DNA from: Thermoguttaceae bacterium
Lineage (GTDB): Bacteria; Planctomycetota; Planctomycetia; Pirellulales; Thermoguttaceae
Direction of reading: 5' to 3'
Length of the DNA stretch: 40,491 nucleotides
Assembly: GCA_017436025.1 (NCBI GenBank)
Contig: JAFSDX010000149.1
Span: 1-40,491, forward strand
Shown here in pieces: positions 15,847-23,358 of the stretch. A model generated the notes under the pieces. It did not search any database. It was given only the letters and a program-made list of their open reading frames with translations, and was not told where the DNA came from. Each line of letters begins with the position of its first letter. The stretch's first letter is position 1. A program made the translations under genes and the position numbers.

Positions 15847-16452
15847 ATGAAACGCGGTATTTACGGCGGCAGTTTCGACCCGGTTCACTTCGGGCACCTT
15901 CTTTTAGCGGAGACGGCGCGCGCCGAAGCGGGGCTCGACCGCGTCGTTTTCCTCCCGTTGGGCGTTCCGCCGCACCAAAAGAACGTCAGAACGAGCGGCG
16001 AAGACCGTTTCGCGATGCTCGAAGCGGCGGTCGCGCCCTACCCGGAATTCGAAGTCGGGCGATACGAAATCGATTCTCCGAACACGAGTTACACCGCCGA
16101 CACGCTTCGTTATTACCGCGAAACTTACCCGGACGACGAACTCTTTTTGATCGTCGGTTCGGAGACGTTCAACGACCTGCCGCGCTGGGTGCGTCCGCAA
16201 GAGATTTGCGGGCTCGCGTCGCTGATCGTCGCCCGCCGCGCCGGTTTTCCGCCGCCGGACTTCGACCTTTTCCGCGAAATTGCGACGCCGGCGCGCATCG
16301 AGGAGTTCCGCCGCCAAGTCGTCGAGATGCCGGCGCTTGAAATTTCCTCGACGGCGATTCGACAGCGCGTCGCCGCCGGTCGGAGCGTTCGCTTCCTAAC
16401 CCCCGACGTCGTCGCCGCTTACATCGAGTCGCGCGGACTTTACCGCAGCTGA
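15847..16452 (+). CDS. nadD: Nicotinate-nucleotide adenylyltransferase
   Basis: 201 residues, typical length. It joins nicotinate mononucleotide and ATP to deaminated NAD in cytoplasmic NAD synthesis. The N-terminus GIYGGSFDPVHFGHLLLAE (4-22) holds the nucleotidyltransferase HxGH-type signature (His14 and His17). VVFLPLGVPPHQKN follows, then SYTADTLRYYRE and LFLIVGSETFNDLPRW. The C-terminal ISSTAIRQRVAAGRSVRFLTPD is the second adenylyltransferase signature. AAGGAG lies 12 bases before the ATG. It often sits beside rsfS or obg in other bacteria, but here its neighbours are unrelated and each appears separately transcribed. Confidence 0.95.
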   Translation: MKRGIYGGSFDPVHFGHLLLAETARAEAGLDRVVFLPLGVPPHQKNVRTSGEDRFAMLEAAVAPYPEFEVGRYEIDSPNTSYTADTLRYYRETYPDDELFLIVGSETFNDLPRWVRPQEICGLASLIVARRAGFPPPDFDLFREIATPARIEEFRRQVVEMPALEISSTAIRQRVAAGRSVRFLTPDVVAAYIESRGLYRS

Positions 16453-16470
16453 CCGCGTTCCTTTTTCCGC

Positions 16471-16509
16471 CGCCGTTTCGGTTTCGAAGCGACGGCGTTT
16501 TTCGTTTTA
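16471..16509 (+). terminator. Terminator after nadD
   Basis: CGCCGT (16471-16476) pairs with ACGGCG (16492-16497), extended by TTC/GAAGC, followed by TTTTTCGTTTTA. Confidence 0.65.
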
Positions 16510-16550
16510 TCCTCCGTTATTTCAACGTTTTAGCGCAAGGAGTTTTTCCG

Positions 16551-17909
16551 ATGAAACGCCGAGACTTTTTGACCGCGGCCGTCGGGTCGCTCGTTTTAAC
16601 CGGCGTCGGCGCCGACTTTTCGCCGTCGACGCGTCTTTTCGCCGCTCCGCTTTCCGACGCGACGCAAACCCCGCCGAAACCGGAATTTAAAGTCGCGACG
16701 CCGGCGCTCGAACGCTTCCGCGACGGAATCCCGAATTTTCTCGCCAAAGTCGAACAAGGCGCGTCCGTTCGCGTCGCCTATTTCGGCGGCTCGATCACCG
16801 CGGCGTCCGGTTGGCGCGTCCAAACGCTCGCGAAGTTTAAGGAGCTTTTCCCGAACTCGGAATTTTCGGAAGTCGACGCGGCGATCGGCGGTACCGGAAG
16901 CGACCTCGGCGTTTACCGCTTGGGTCAAGACGTCCTAAAACACGACCCGGACTTGATTTTCGTCGAGTTCGCGGTCAACGACGGCGGAACCGGCCCCGAA
17001 CACATTTGGAAGCAGTTCGAGGGAATCGTCCGCCAAATTTGGCGTTACAACCCGTCGATCGACGTCGTTTTCGTTTACACTTACCGCGTCGGGCACGAGA
17101 ACGACTACAAGAGCGGCAAGACGCCGCGTTCGGTTTCGGCGCAAGAACAAATTGCGGAATTTTACGGGATTCCGTCGTTCGACTTCAACATTCCAGTCGT
17201 TCAACTCGCCGAAAAAGGCCGACTTACCTATCAAAGCGAGAAACCGGAGGACGGCAAAATTCACTTCTCGACCGACGGCGTTCACCCGCTCGACGCCGGG
17301 CACCAGATTTACACGAAAGTCGTTTGCGGCGCGTTCCGCAAGATGCGCGCCCAAGCGAAAACGACGCCGTTCCCCGCGCCGTCGACGCGAACCGCCAAGC
17401 TCGCTAAGTCGTTTATCGACGGCAACTTCGAAAACGCGAAATCGGTTCCGCTCAAAGAGTCGCAACTCTCCGGCGACTGGAAGCCGCTTCCCGCCGACTC
17501 GCACCTTTCTTGGACGAAGAGGCGCCTCGGCGACGTCGTCTTTACGTCGGACGAACCCGGCGCCAAACTAACGTTCCGCTTTAAAGGCTCCCAAGTCAAG
17601 ATTTACGACGTTTTAGGCCCGAACGGCGGCCAAGTCCGCGTTACGATCGACGGCAAGTCGCATACCAATCCGATTCCGCGCTTCGACAGTTACTGCACGT
17701 ACTGGCGCCTCGCGACGCTGACGCTCGCCGACGGTCTCGACCCGAACGTCGTTCACGAAGCGACGGTCGAGATCGACGCGGAGCAACCGAGTCGTCAACC
17801 GGTCGCGTTCCGCCTCGCCGACCCGGAAAAGGAACTCGCCGAACCTAAGTACAACGGTCGCAACGTTTGGTTCGGTCCGATTCTCGTTCTCGGCGACGTC
17901 GTCGAGTAA
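16551..17909 (+). CDS. Secreted SGNH/GDSL-type hydrolase with a C-terminal beta domain
   Basis: 452 residues. MKRRDFLTAAVGSLVLTGVGA is a twin-arginine signal, so the folded enzyme is likely exported. Catalytic blocks of the SGNH esterase family are clear: FGGSITAASGW with Ser81, AIGGTGSDLG for the oxyanion glycine, FVEFAVND with Asn143, and TDGVHPLDAGH with Asp242 and His245. Residues from about 285 on (LSGDWKPLPADSHLSWTKRRL...FRFKGSQVKIYDVLGPNGGQV) form a beta-sandwich such as accompanies carbohydrate esterases. Deacetylation of polysaccharide is a reasonable guess, not shown. It lies last in the host segment, next to the prophage junction, with its own AAGGAG ribosome site. Confidence 0.85.
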   Translation: MKRRDFLTAAVGSLVLTGVGADFSPSTRLFAAPLSDATQTPPKPEFKVATPALERFRDGIPNFLAKVEQGASVRVAYFGGSITAASGWRVQTLAKFKELFPNSEFSEVDAAIGGTGSDLGVYRLGQDVLKHDPDLIFVEFAVNDGGTGPEHIWKQFEGIVRQIWRYNPSIDVVFVYTYRVGHENDYKSGKTPRSVSAQEQIAEFYGIPSFDFNIPVVQLAEKGRLTYQSEKPEDGKIHFSTDGVHPLDAGHQIYTKVVCGAFRKMRAQAKTTPFPAPSTRTAKLAKSFIDGNFENAKSVPLKESQLSGDWKPLPADSHLSWTKRRLGDVVFTSDEPGAKLTFRFKGSQVKIYDVLGPNGGQVRVTIDGKSHTNPIPRFDSYCTYWRLATLTLADGLDPNVVHEATVEIDAEQPSRQPVAFRLADPEKELAEPKYNGRNVWFGPILVLGDVVE

Positions 17910-17980
17910 AGCTTGTTCTTTCCTTTTTATCGGTTCGCGCGTCGCCGTTTCGCCGTCTTTCCCTCTTCGCCGGAGGGTCG

Positions 17981-18023
17981 CGATTTTCTCGACGCGCGAA
18001 GCTAAAATCGAGGCGTTTTTTTT
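17981..18023 (+). terminator. Possible terminator after the SGNH hydrolase
   Basis: CGATTTT (17981-17987) pairs with AAAATCG (18004-18010), and eight T end the element at 18016-18023. The stem is A/T-rich and the linker before the T-tract is short, so confidence is modest. A second hairpin, GCGACGGC/GCCGTCGC, lies at 18041-18078. Confidence 0.4.
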
Positions 18024-18086
18024 ACATTGTTTAACATTGCGCGACGGCGTTGTAACAATCGCGTTAACGCGCCGTCGCCGCGTCGG

Positions 18087-18350
18087 TTAAATACGCCGCA
18101 ATCGTCGGGTCTTTCCGTTGTTTTTAACGTAATAATCGCGAGCGAGGAGAGCGGAGGCAAATTTGCAAAGAAGACAATCGGGACCGGTTTCGACGACCGG
18201 GCCGGTCAAATACTCGGCGATCGCGCGTTCGTACTCGGCGTAAGACACCGGAGAACCGTATTTTCCGAGGTAGACTTTGCGCCCGCGAAGAGTAACGTAG
18301 ACGAGGTTTCGGTCGGCGCGCCGACAGATTTTAGTCAATCGATCCTTCAT
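18087..18350 (-). pseudogene. N-terminal stub of a tyrosine integrase
   Basis: 87 residues from the ATG at 18350: MKDRLTKICRRADRNLVYVTLRG..YLGKYGSPVSYAEYERAIAEYLTGP, then ARDYYVKNNGK. This matches the start of planctomycete phage-type integrases, where a small arm-binding domain (VTLxGRxxYLGxYGSxES.AEYDRLIAEWL) precedes a YY.K core-binding segment. The catalytic domain (Arg, His, Arg, Tyr) is absent: the frame stops at 18087 and only 177 bases remain before the SGNH gene, whereas a whole integrase needs about 1.1 kb. It reads as the leftover of an integrase, either of this prophage or of an older element at the same site. An expressed small arm-binding protein cannot be excluded. Confidence 0.55.
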
Positions 18351-18371
18351 TTTTCGTCCCGGGACGAAAAA
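18350..18371. promoter_or_regulatory. 22-bp perfect palindrome at the integrase start
   Basis: Two 11-base arms centred on TCGTCCC/GGGACGA, without any gap or mismatch. It overlaps the first base of the integrase ATG. It could be an operator that shuts off translation or transcription, or an arm-type recombinase site. Confidence 0.6.
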
Positions 18372-18444
18372 CGCGTTGAAAATCGCGAAATTTCTTGCGA
18401 GAAAAACAAGCGCTAAACCGTTACAAAACAACAACTTATCGCAG

Positions 18445-18491
18445 TGGAGCCAACCGGGTTCGAACCGGCGACCTCCGGCTTGCAAAGCTAG
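18445..18491 (-). tRNA. 3' half of tRNA-Ala(TGC), probable prophage attachment site
   Basis: On the minus strand the sequence runs from anticodon loop TTTGCAA (anticodon TGC) through the 3' anticodon stem GCCGG, variable loop AGGTC, and T-arm GCCGG-TTCGAAC-CCGGT. It ends with acceptor strand TGGCTCC and discriminator A. No 5' half follows: the bases preceding the loop (CTAGC) pair poorly and no D-arm or 5' acceptor is present. No CCA is encoded. Such a 3' fragment is what integration into a tRNA leaves at one end. The tRNA's 3' end points to the host side and its missing 5' half to the prophage side, so the intact gene is expected at the far right end of the prophage, outside the window. Confidence 0.7.
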
Positions 18492-18602
18492 CGTCCAAAC
18501 TTCGCAATTTTATCGCAACTTCATAAAAATCAAAAACTTAACGCGTTTTAAGCGAGTTGTTAAAAACAAGAAAAAACGCGAAAAAGTCCTCGTTTCAGTC
18601 CA

Positions 18603-18622
18603 AAACAGATACAAACAGATAC
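18603..18622 (+). repeat. Tandem 10-mer near the attachment site
   Basis: AAACAGATAC occurs twice in direct succession. Short direct repeats flanking an attachment core are typical of integrase arm-type sites; the spacing to the tRNA fragment is about 110 bases. The rest of 18492-18678 is A-rich and has no supportable gene. Confidence 0.55.
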
Positions 18623-18678
18623 AAAAACGACCGCCGAAACGGTCTCCGCGCACAATAGAGTATAACGCGTCGTCCCCC

Positions 18679-18713
18679 AAAAGAAAAGGGGGGCGCTTTT
18701 AACGCGCTCCCCC
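18679..18713 (-). terminator. Terminator of the prophage late operon
   Basis: Read on the minus strand, GGGGGAGCGC pairs with GCGCCCCCC across a GTTAAAA loop and is followed by TTTTCTTTT. It ends the leftward morphogenesis transcript just before the attachment site. Confidence 0.85.
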
Positions 18714-18740
18714 AAACGTCCGCCGTTCAACTTTTTACTT

Positions 18741-20936
18741 TTAGTCGCTCCCAACGGTCGACGCTTGCGAAGTTTCGTTGTTTTCTCGGACGAGGCGGTA
18801 CTTCGGCGCGCTTCCCCAACACTTCGCTAAGCCGCGGACGAGCCAATACCAAGCGCCCGCCGCGAACGCGCCCCAAACGCCGATCGCCGCCAACGCCGCT
18901 CCGGCGCGACGCTTCAAGCCGTCGACCGCCGACGCGACCTTCGCCGTCGCCTCTTGCTCGACGCCGCCGATTAAGGCCGTCGCCGACATAGCGACCGCCA
19001 GCGAAAGCTCGTCGATCTCCGCTCGCGCCGCCTCCTCGACCTCCGCCGCCAACGCCTCCGCCTTCGCTCGCGCCGCCGCCTCCAACTCTCCGGCGACCGC
19101 GTCGATTCGCTCCCGCGCCGCTTTTTCCAGCTCCGCCGCCAACGCCTCGACCTTCTCCCGCGCCGTCCGCTCGATCGCGCCGCCGATCAGCCCCGCCGTC
19201 GAATCGGTCGAACCGCCGACGTCGCCGGAACCGTCGGCCGCCGCGTCGCCGCGCGGTTCCGGAACGCCCCCCGCGCCCGGTCGAAAGGGCGACCAGCCCG
19301 ACGCGAACGCTTCGAGCGCCTCCGCCGCCGTCGACGGTTCGAAGTCCGGCCCGAACTCGCCGCCGACCGCGACCGCCGGAAGTCGCGCCTCCTCCAATTC
19401 GACCGGAAGCGTCGGCCCGTCCCCCGGTTCCGCCGCGACCGTCTCCGCGACAAGCGGCGCCGCGTCGTCCGCGTCGCCTTCCGGCTCTTCCGCGCCGTTC
19501 GTTAAGTCGCTTTTCGACGGCGTTTCCGTTTTTTCCGTTTCCGCTGCTTCCTCCGACTCGACCGCCGCGACGCAAGGAACGAACTTCGGCCCCGCTTGCG
19601 ACGCCGGGCGCGCCGGGTTTGGACGCGGCCGCGTCGGGTCTCGCGACTTGAACGCCGCGAAGTTCCGCTCGATGCGACGCCGCGCGTCCGCCCCGCCCGT
19701 CCAAACGTCGAGCGTCGCGAACCAGTCGCCCGACGCGTCGAGTTCGACGAACGCGAACGCCGGAACGAGCCGGAACCCGTACGCCCGCCAAGCGCGTCCC
19801 CCCTCCGCGTCGCCGATATTCAAGATTCTAACCGGCCAACCCTTCCGCGCGAACTCTTCGACAAGCGGCGTCGTCGAACGACAAGGCGCGCAATCGTCGG
19901 AACGGAAGTAAAGCAGAAGCGGCTTCGTCGCCGCCTCCGCGCTCGGCGTTTCCGACGTTTGCGCCGTCGTCTTCGCCTCCGCGTCGCTCGAACGCCAAAG
20001 CGCCGTTTCGAACCCGCTCGGCGACGCCGCGACGCAAGGAACGAACGGAAGCCGCCCCGTCGCGTCGACCGCCGACGTTCGCGGACGCGGAACCGGAACG
20101 CCGCCGGAACTCCCGCGTCCGCCGCCGTTTAGCGCGTCGTAAAGGAGCGCGAACTCGAGCGCGCCCCCCTCCGCCGCGTCGAAATCGGCGTCCTTCAACG
20201 CGCTCGGGTCGGTTCGGTACGTAACGAGCGCCCGGGTCTCGTAAACGCCGGTTTCGGGCGAAAATTGCAAGATTCCGGAACCGCTTTGACCTTGGAGCGG
20301 CGCCGGTTTGAATTGCCGAACTTCCCCAAATTGGCCGGTTACGCGCCCCTTCCAAGCCTGCGGTTCTCGGGCTTCCGGACAGCCGACCGACAAAATCGGC
20401 GACGCGGCGTCGAGTCGGGCCCGCTCCGGCGGCGCGAGCGGAGCGACCGGCGGATTGTACGCGTCGAGCGCCGAACGCGACGCGGCAAGGAGCGCGAAAT
20501 CGAGTCCTTGCGACGAGTCGCGCCACTTCCCGACGAGCTTCGCGTCGACGCAAACGGGCCGCCCGTCGCCGAAATACTGCATCGCGAAAACGCCGCAACC
20601 GTCGACGACGTGAGCGTTTGTCGCGCCGAGCCATTCGTTTTTCAGCCGCGCGATCGTCGTTCCGCTCCCGACCTGCGTCGCGGTCGAGCCGTTCGACGAC
20701 GCGACGACGCGGAAAGCGCAACGGTGCGCGTCGTCCATCGTTACGACCGGTCGCAACGGCGGTTCCGCTCCCGACGCGACCCCGGCGACGCTCCCCAACG
20801 TCGCAAGAGCCGCCAAAACCAACGCGACCAACGCAACCGACCGCCGTTTCGACGTTTCCGCTTTCGCCGACTTCGCCGCCGCGCGTTTCCAACTCGCCCG
20901 CGCCCGCTTGTAACGCTTCCGAATTTTCCTCTCCAT
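18741..20936 (-). CDS. Membrane-anchored trypsin-like protease/thioredoxin fusion with coiled coil
   Basis: 731 residues from the ATG at 20936, chosen for its GGGGGAG ribosome site; another ATG lies four codons upstream. A very basic N-terminus (1-31) and a hydrophobic segment (33-56) form a signal or anchor. A trypsin-type serine protease domain (65-270) shows His109 in GATNAHVVDG, Asp146 in GLDFALLA and Ser218 in QGQSGSGI. A thioredoxin-like domain (338-430) has CAPC at 349-352 and a VPAF cis-proline loop. The segment FVPCVAA occurs twice, at 298-304 and 452-458, flanking the thioredoxin part. A long acidic, low-complexity linker leads to a heptad-like Ala/Glu helix (586-650) and a C-terminal transmembrane helix (680-702) before a short basic tail. 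Catalytic domains should lie outside the inner membrane. It is the last gene of the late operon, where lysis or lysogenic-conversion genes often sit. Role unknown. Confidence 0.75.
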   Translation of the reverse strand: MERKIRKRYKRARASWKRAAAKSAKAETSKRRSVALVALVLAALATLGSVAGVASGAEPPLRPVVTMDDAHRCAFRVVASSNGSTATQVGSGTTIARLKNEWLGATNAHVVDGCGVFAMQYFGDGRPVCVDAKLVGKWRDSSQGLDFALLAASRSALDAYNPPVAPLAPPERARLDAASPILSVGCPEAREPQAWKGRVTGQFGEVRQFKPAPLQGQSGSGILQFSPETGVYETRALVTYRTDPSALKDADFDAAEGGALEFALLYDALNGGGRGSSGGVPVPRPRTSAVDATGRLPFVPCVAASPSGFETALWRSSDAEAKTTAQTSETPSAEAATKPLLLYFRSDDCAPCRSTTPLVEEFARKGWPVRILNIGDAEGGRAWRAYGFRLVPAFAFVELDASGDWFATLDVWTGGADARRRIERNFAAFKSRDPTRPRPNPARPASQAGPKFVPCVAAVESEEAAETEKTETPSKSDLTNGAEEPEGDADDAAPLVAETVAAEPGDGPTLPVELEEARLPAVAVGGEFGPDFEPSTAAEALEAFASGWSPFRPGAGGVPEPRGDAAADGSGDVGGSTDSTAGLIGGAIERTAREKVEALAAELEKAARERIDAVAGELEAAARAKAEALAAEVEEAARAEIDELSLAVAMSATALIGGVEQEATAKVASAVDGLKRRAGAALAAIGVWGAFAAGAWYWLVRGLAKCWGSAPKYRLVRENNETSQASTVGSD

Positions 20937-21058
20937 TTTCTCCCCCATTTTTTGTTGATTCTTCCCCCAAAAATTGCCCCGTCCGACCGGCGCGGCCCCA
21001 TAAGCGCCGTCAAAAACGGCCAATCGCAAACAACCGTCGACGCTCGACTTGCGACGCG

Positions 21059-21517
21059 TCAACCGAAAAACTTCGCGGCGACAAGCGCGAGCCAAACGAA
21101 CGCGGCGACCGCCAAAACGACGCTCCCCGGCTCCTCGTTCCAACGCTCCGCAAACCAAGCCGCGACGCCTTGCAACCGACCGCCGACGCGCGACTTGCGT
21201 TTCGGCTTCGCCGCGTCGCTTCCCGCTGGTTCCGGCGCTTCAATACGTTCGAAGCGGACGCCGACGCCGTCGCGACGCTCGAACGGAAAGCAAGCGAGTC
21301 GCGGCCCGCCGTTCAAATCCGCGTCGACTTGGTTCGCGCAAGTCGTTTCAACGCCGGTTTTACCGACGCGAATCGGCGGCCGCAAAAACGCGCAGCGACC
21401 GCACCCGCCGCCGACGCAACGGTACCGCGACCCGTCCGCCGCCGTCCAAACGCTCCCCAACGGAACGTCGACAAACTCCGCGTCGACGTCTGAAACGTCC
21501 CAATTCCCTTCCGTCAT
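21059..21517 (-). CDS. Cys-rich small protein with a C-terminal membrane helix
   Basis: 152 residues. A central RYRCVGGGCGRCAFLRPP block is followed by CANQVDADLNGG..LACFPFERRDGVGVRFERIE. That arrangement resembles small phage and gut-bacterial proteins with scattered cysteines before an RxDGxxVxF ending, and may bind a metal. A basic linker and one helix (EEPGSVVLAVAAFVWLALVAAKFFG) close the protein, so it should sit in the inner membrane with the Cys domain inside. It precedes the protease/thioredoxin gene by 122 bases on the same strand and is probably cotranscribed. I do not recognise a named family. Confidence 0.6.
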   Translation of the reverse strand: MTEGNWDVSDVDAEFVDVPLGSVWTAADGSRYRCVGGGCGRCAFLRPPIRVGKTGVETTCANQVDADLNGGPRLACFPFERRDGVGVRFERIEAPEPAGSDAAKPKRKSRVGGRLQGVAAWFAERWNEEPGSVVLAVAAFVWLALVAAKFFG

Positions 21518-21553
21518 TTTTCCCCTCTAATTTTCCCCCTTATCTTTCGGCGT

Positions 21554-23206
21554 TTACGCTTTCGGAACGTCGACCGAAAACGCGACGCTCGTTTCCTCGG
21601 AACGCAAACCGGCGGCGTCGGCGGCGGCGAGGAACGCGACGTAATCGCCGCTTTCGGACGCCGTCCAAGTCGCGGCGGTCGTCGTCGGAGCCCAAGCGGC
21701 GACGATTTTTCCCGCCAAGTTCTCAATCCGCAACGGATACGACGCCGCGTATTGCCGCGCTCCCCAAGTAAAGGAAACCGTCGCGCCGTCGACCGAAACC
21801 GCGAAGTTCGCGGGCGTCGCCGGTCGCGTCGACGCGGTAAAAAGTTTGTTTGTGAACCGCGTCGATTTAGGACCGATCGCGACCGCCGAATACAAAGCGT
21901 CCGGCGGCGTTCCGGCGGCCTCCCAACGTTTCTCGCAATACCTATCGCCCGGAGCCGTCTTGAACGGTCGCGTCTCCAAGGCGAACCGAAAGGCGTCGTC
22001 CGTTTTGTAAGTCGTTTTAAAATCGAAAATATACTCCGTTTGTTTCGGAACGTAACATACCGGGCAAAGAAGTTGAATCGACTTGCCGCGCAGTCCCGGC
22101 AAGAAAAAAACGTCCGGAACGTCGTCGAGCGTCGCAAAATGTCGACGCGGATGATCGATAACAAAGCGAATCGTTTCGGCGTCGGAGTCGTTGTCGAAAG
22201 CGGCTCGATACGGGTTAAAAAACGCCCGCTCGTCTTCGGCGTCGTTCCAAGAAAGCGCGAACTCCAGCTTTATCGGGAACGGGAAAAACGCGCGCCCGGT
22301 CAGCGGCGGTTTCGACGTCCAGCCGTTGCGATACGACCAAGTCCGGACGTCGTCGGCGACGTATTCGGAACCGGTTAAAATCGTCGCTTGAATTCCGCAA
22401 CAGACCGGCGTCAAAACGGTCGAACTTCCCGGGTAATAAAACTCGCCGGGCCCGCCGCTTACATGCGTTCCGGCCCAGTCGCGCGCCGTTACGTCCCAAC
22501 GAAGTTTTTTTGCGAAGAGGTCGCCGAGCGTCGCGTTTTTGTCGTCGTAAAGGTCGCAGTAACAAAGGTAACACTTCAACCCGTTCGGCGTGTATTCGTT
22601 AACCCAAGTTCGATTCGAGATATACGAGCCGGTCGGACACGACGGCTGTCGCTCGACGTAGTCGATAACGAACGGGTCGACCGTCTCAAGAACCGGCGTT
22701 AAGAGGCAAACGCCGGAATCGGAGCGCGCGACGATTCGGAACGGGCCGCTTCCCGACGCGACGAGCTTTCCGGCGTTCGCGGCGTCGGTCGCGGGCGCCG
22801 CAAACCCAAGCGACGCGCCGTCGTTCGCGCCGACGACTTCGGCGAGAAACGCGGTTCCGGTCGCCGCCGCGACGGGCCCGAACTCGCCGGGCGGAATCGG
22901 CTCGGTCGCGACGACGAGAAACGCGTCGGCGGAACCGGTCGGCGTCGTTCCGGTCAACTCGATTCCGGACGCGGCGAACCGCTCGACCGCTTCGTCGCGC
23001 GTCGTGGCAGGTCGCCAAAAGCCGGAAACTTCGAGCGTTCCGAAACGCGGGACGACCGCGCCGCTTTCGTTCTTAACGGTCAACGTTCGAACCGGACGCC
23101 GCCCGGTCGCGTCGCCGGAGCCGAAACGGTTCGCCGCTTCGACCAAGTCGTTCAGCCGCGCCGCAGTCAACGGCTCGCCGCGATAAAACCTATTGGCGTT
23201 GCGCAT
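21554..23206 (-). CDS. Phage tail fibre/receptor-binding-like protein
   Basis: 550 residues. The N-terminus RNANRFYRGEPLTAARLNDLVEAANRF is the kind of short helical start that anchors fibre proteins to the virion. A beta-rich middle follows, with many cysteines (SCPTGSYISN, CYLCYCDLYD, VCCGIQ). The last 90 residues (TPANFAVSVDGATVSFTWG...YPLRIENLAGKIVAAW...GDYVAFLAAADAAGLRSEE) fit a fibronectin type III-like fold. Position after the tape measure and a distal tail protein supports a fibre or host-recognition role. The start of this gene is duplicated upstream at 23309-23341. I take the ATG at 23206, which has a GAGG site; the upstream copy reads only a 32-residue peptide. Confidence 0.55.
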   Translation of the reverse strand: MRNANRFYRGEPLTAARLNDLVEAANRFGSGDATGRRPVRTLTVKNESGAVVPRFGTLEVSGFWRPATTRDEAVERFAASGIELTGTTPTGSADAFLVVATEPIPPGEFGPVAAATGTAFLAEVVGANDGASLGFAAPATDAANAGKLVASGSGPFRIVARSDSGVCLLTPVLETVDPFVIDYVERQPSCPTGSYISNRTWVNEYTPNGLKCYLCYCDLYDDKNATLGDLFAKKLRWDVTARDWAGTHVSGGPGEFYYPGSSTVLTPVCCGIQATILTGSEYVADDVRTWSYRNGWTSKPPLTGRAFFPFPIKLEFALSWNDAEDERAFFNPYRAAFDNDSDAETIRFVIDHPRRHFATLDDVPDVFFLPGLRGKSIQLLCPVCYVPKQTEYIFDFKTTYKTDDAFRFALETRPFKTAPGDRYCEKRWEAAGTPPDALYSAVAIGPKSTRFTNKLFTASTRPATPANFAVSVDGATVSFTWGARQYAASYPLRIENLAGKIVAAWAPTTTAATWTASESGDYVAFLAAADAAGLRSEETSVAFSVDVPKA

Positions 23207-23341
23207 TTTAAAACCTCAAAACTAATCGTCCTAATAAGTTAGCGACCAACGGGAGCGAGGAAACCGAATTCGAGCGGAAGCTCGGGCCCGGAGCCGCGCG
23301 GTCGCGGCCCGCGATAAAACCTATTGGCGTTGCGCATTTTA
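23178..23341 (-). repeat. Prophage junction repeat, copy 1, flanked by a duplicated gene start
   Basis: A 33-bp segment covering the ATG and first nine codons of the 550-residue protein occurs at 23178-23210 (real start) and again at 23309-23341. Between them lies a repeat of about 100 bp. On the minus strand it starts with CCGCGACCGCGCGG, then CCGGGCCCGAGC and TTCGGTTTCCTCGCTCCCGTTGGTCGC. The upstream ATG opens a 32-codon leader ORF (23239-23337) through the repeat. Confidence 0.85.
23239..23337 (-). CDS. Short leader ORF created by the junction repeat (32 aa)
   Basis: Starts with the same nine residues as the fibre-like gene (MRNANRFYR), then runs through the repeat as GPRPRGSGPELPLEFGFLAP and stops at 23239, 33 bases before the real ATG. 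A G-rich site precedes it. It may be translated simply because the start region was copied; a regulatory role is speculative. Confidence 0.3.
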   Translation of the reverse strand: MRNANRFYRGPRPRGSGPELPLEFGFLAPVGR

Positions 23342-23358
23342 TCCCCGTCCCTCTTTTT

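Noticed and set aside
18445..18491. A complete functional tRNA gene
   Set aside because: Only the 3' half is present; there is no D-arm, no 5' acceptor strand and the anticodon stem pairs poorly.
18376..18702. Plus-strand 108-residue ORF containing WSQPGSNRRPPACKA
   Set aside because: That phrase is the translation of the tRNA-Ala 3' half and is a common artefact of tRNA regions.
18778..19911. Plus-strand 377-residue Ser/Ala-rich ORF opposite the protease/thioredoxin gene
   Set aside because: No ribosome site or domain; it is the shadow of the coiled-coil and linker codons.
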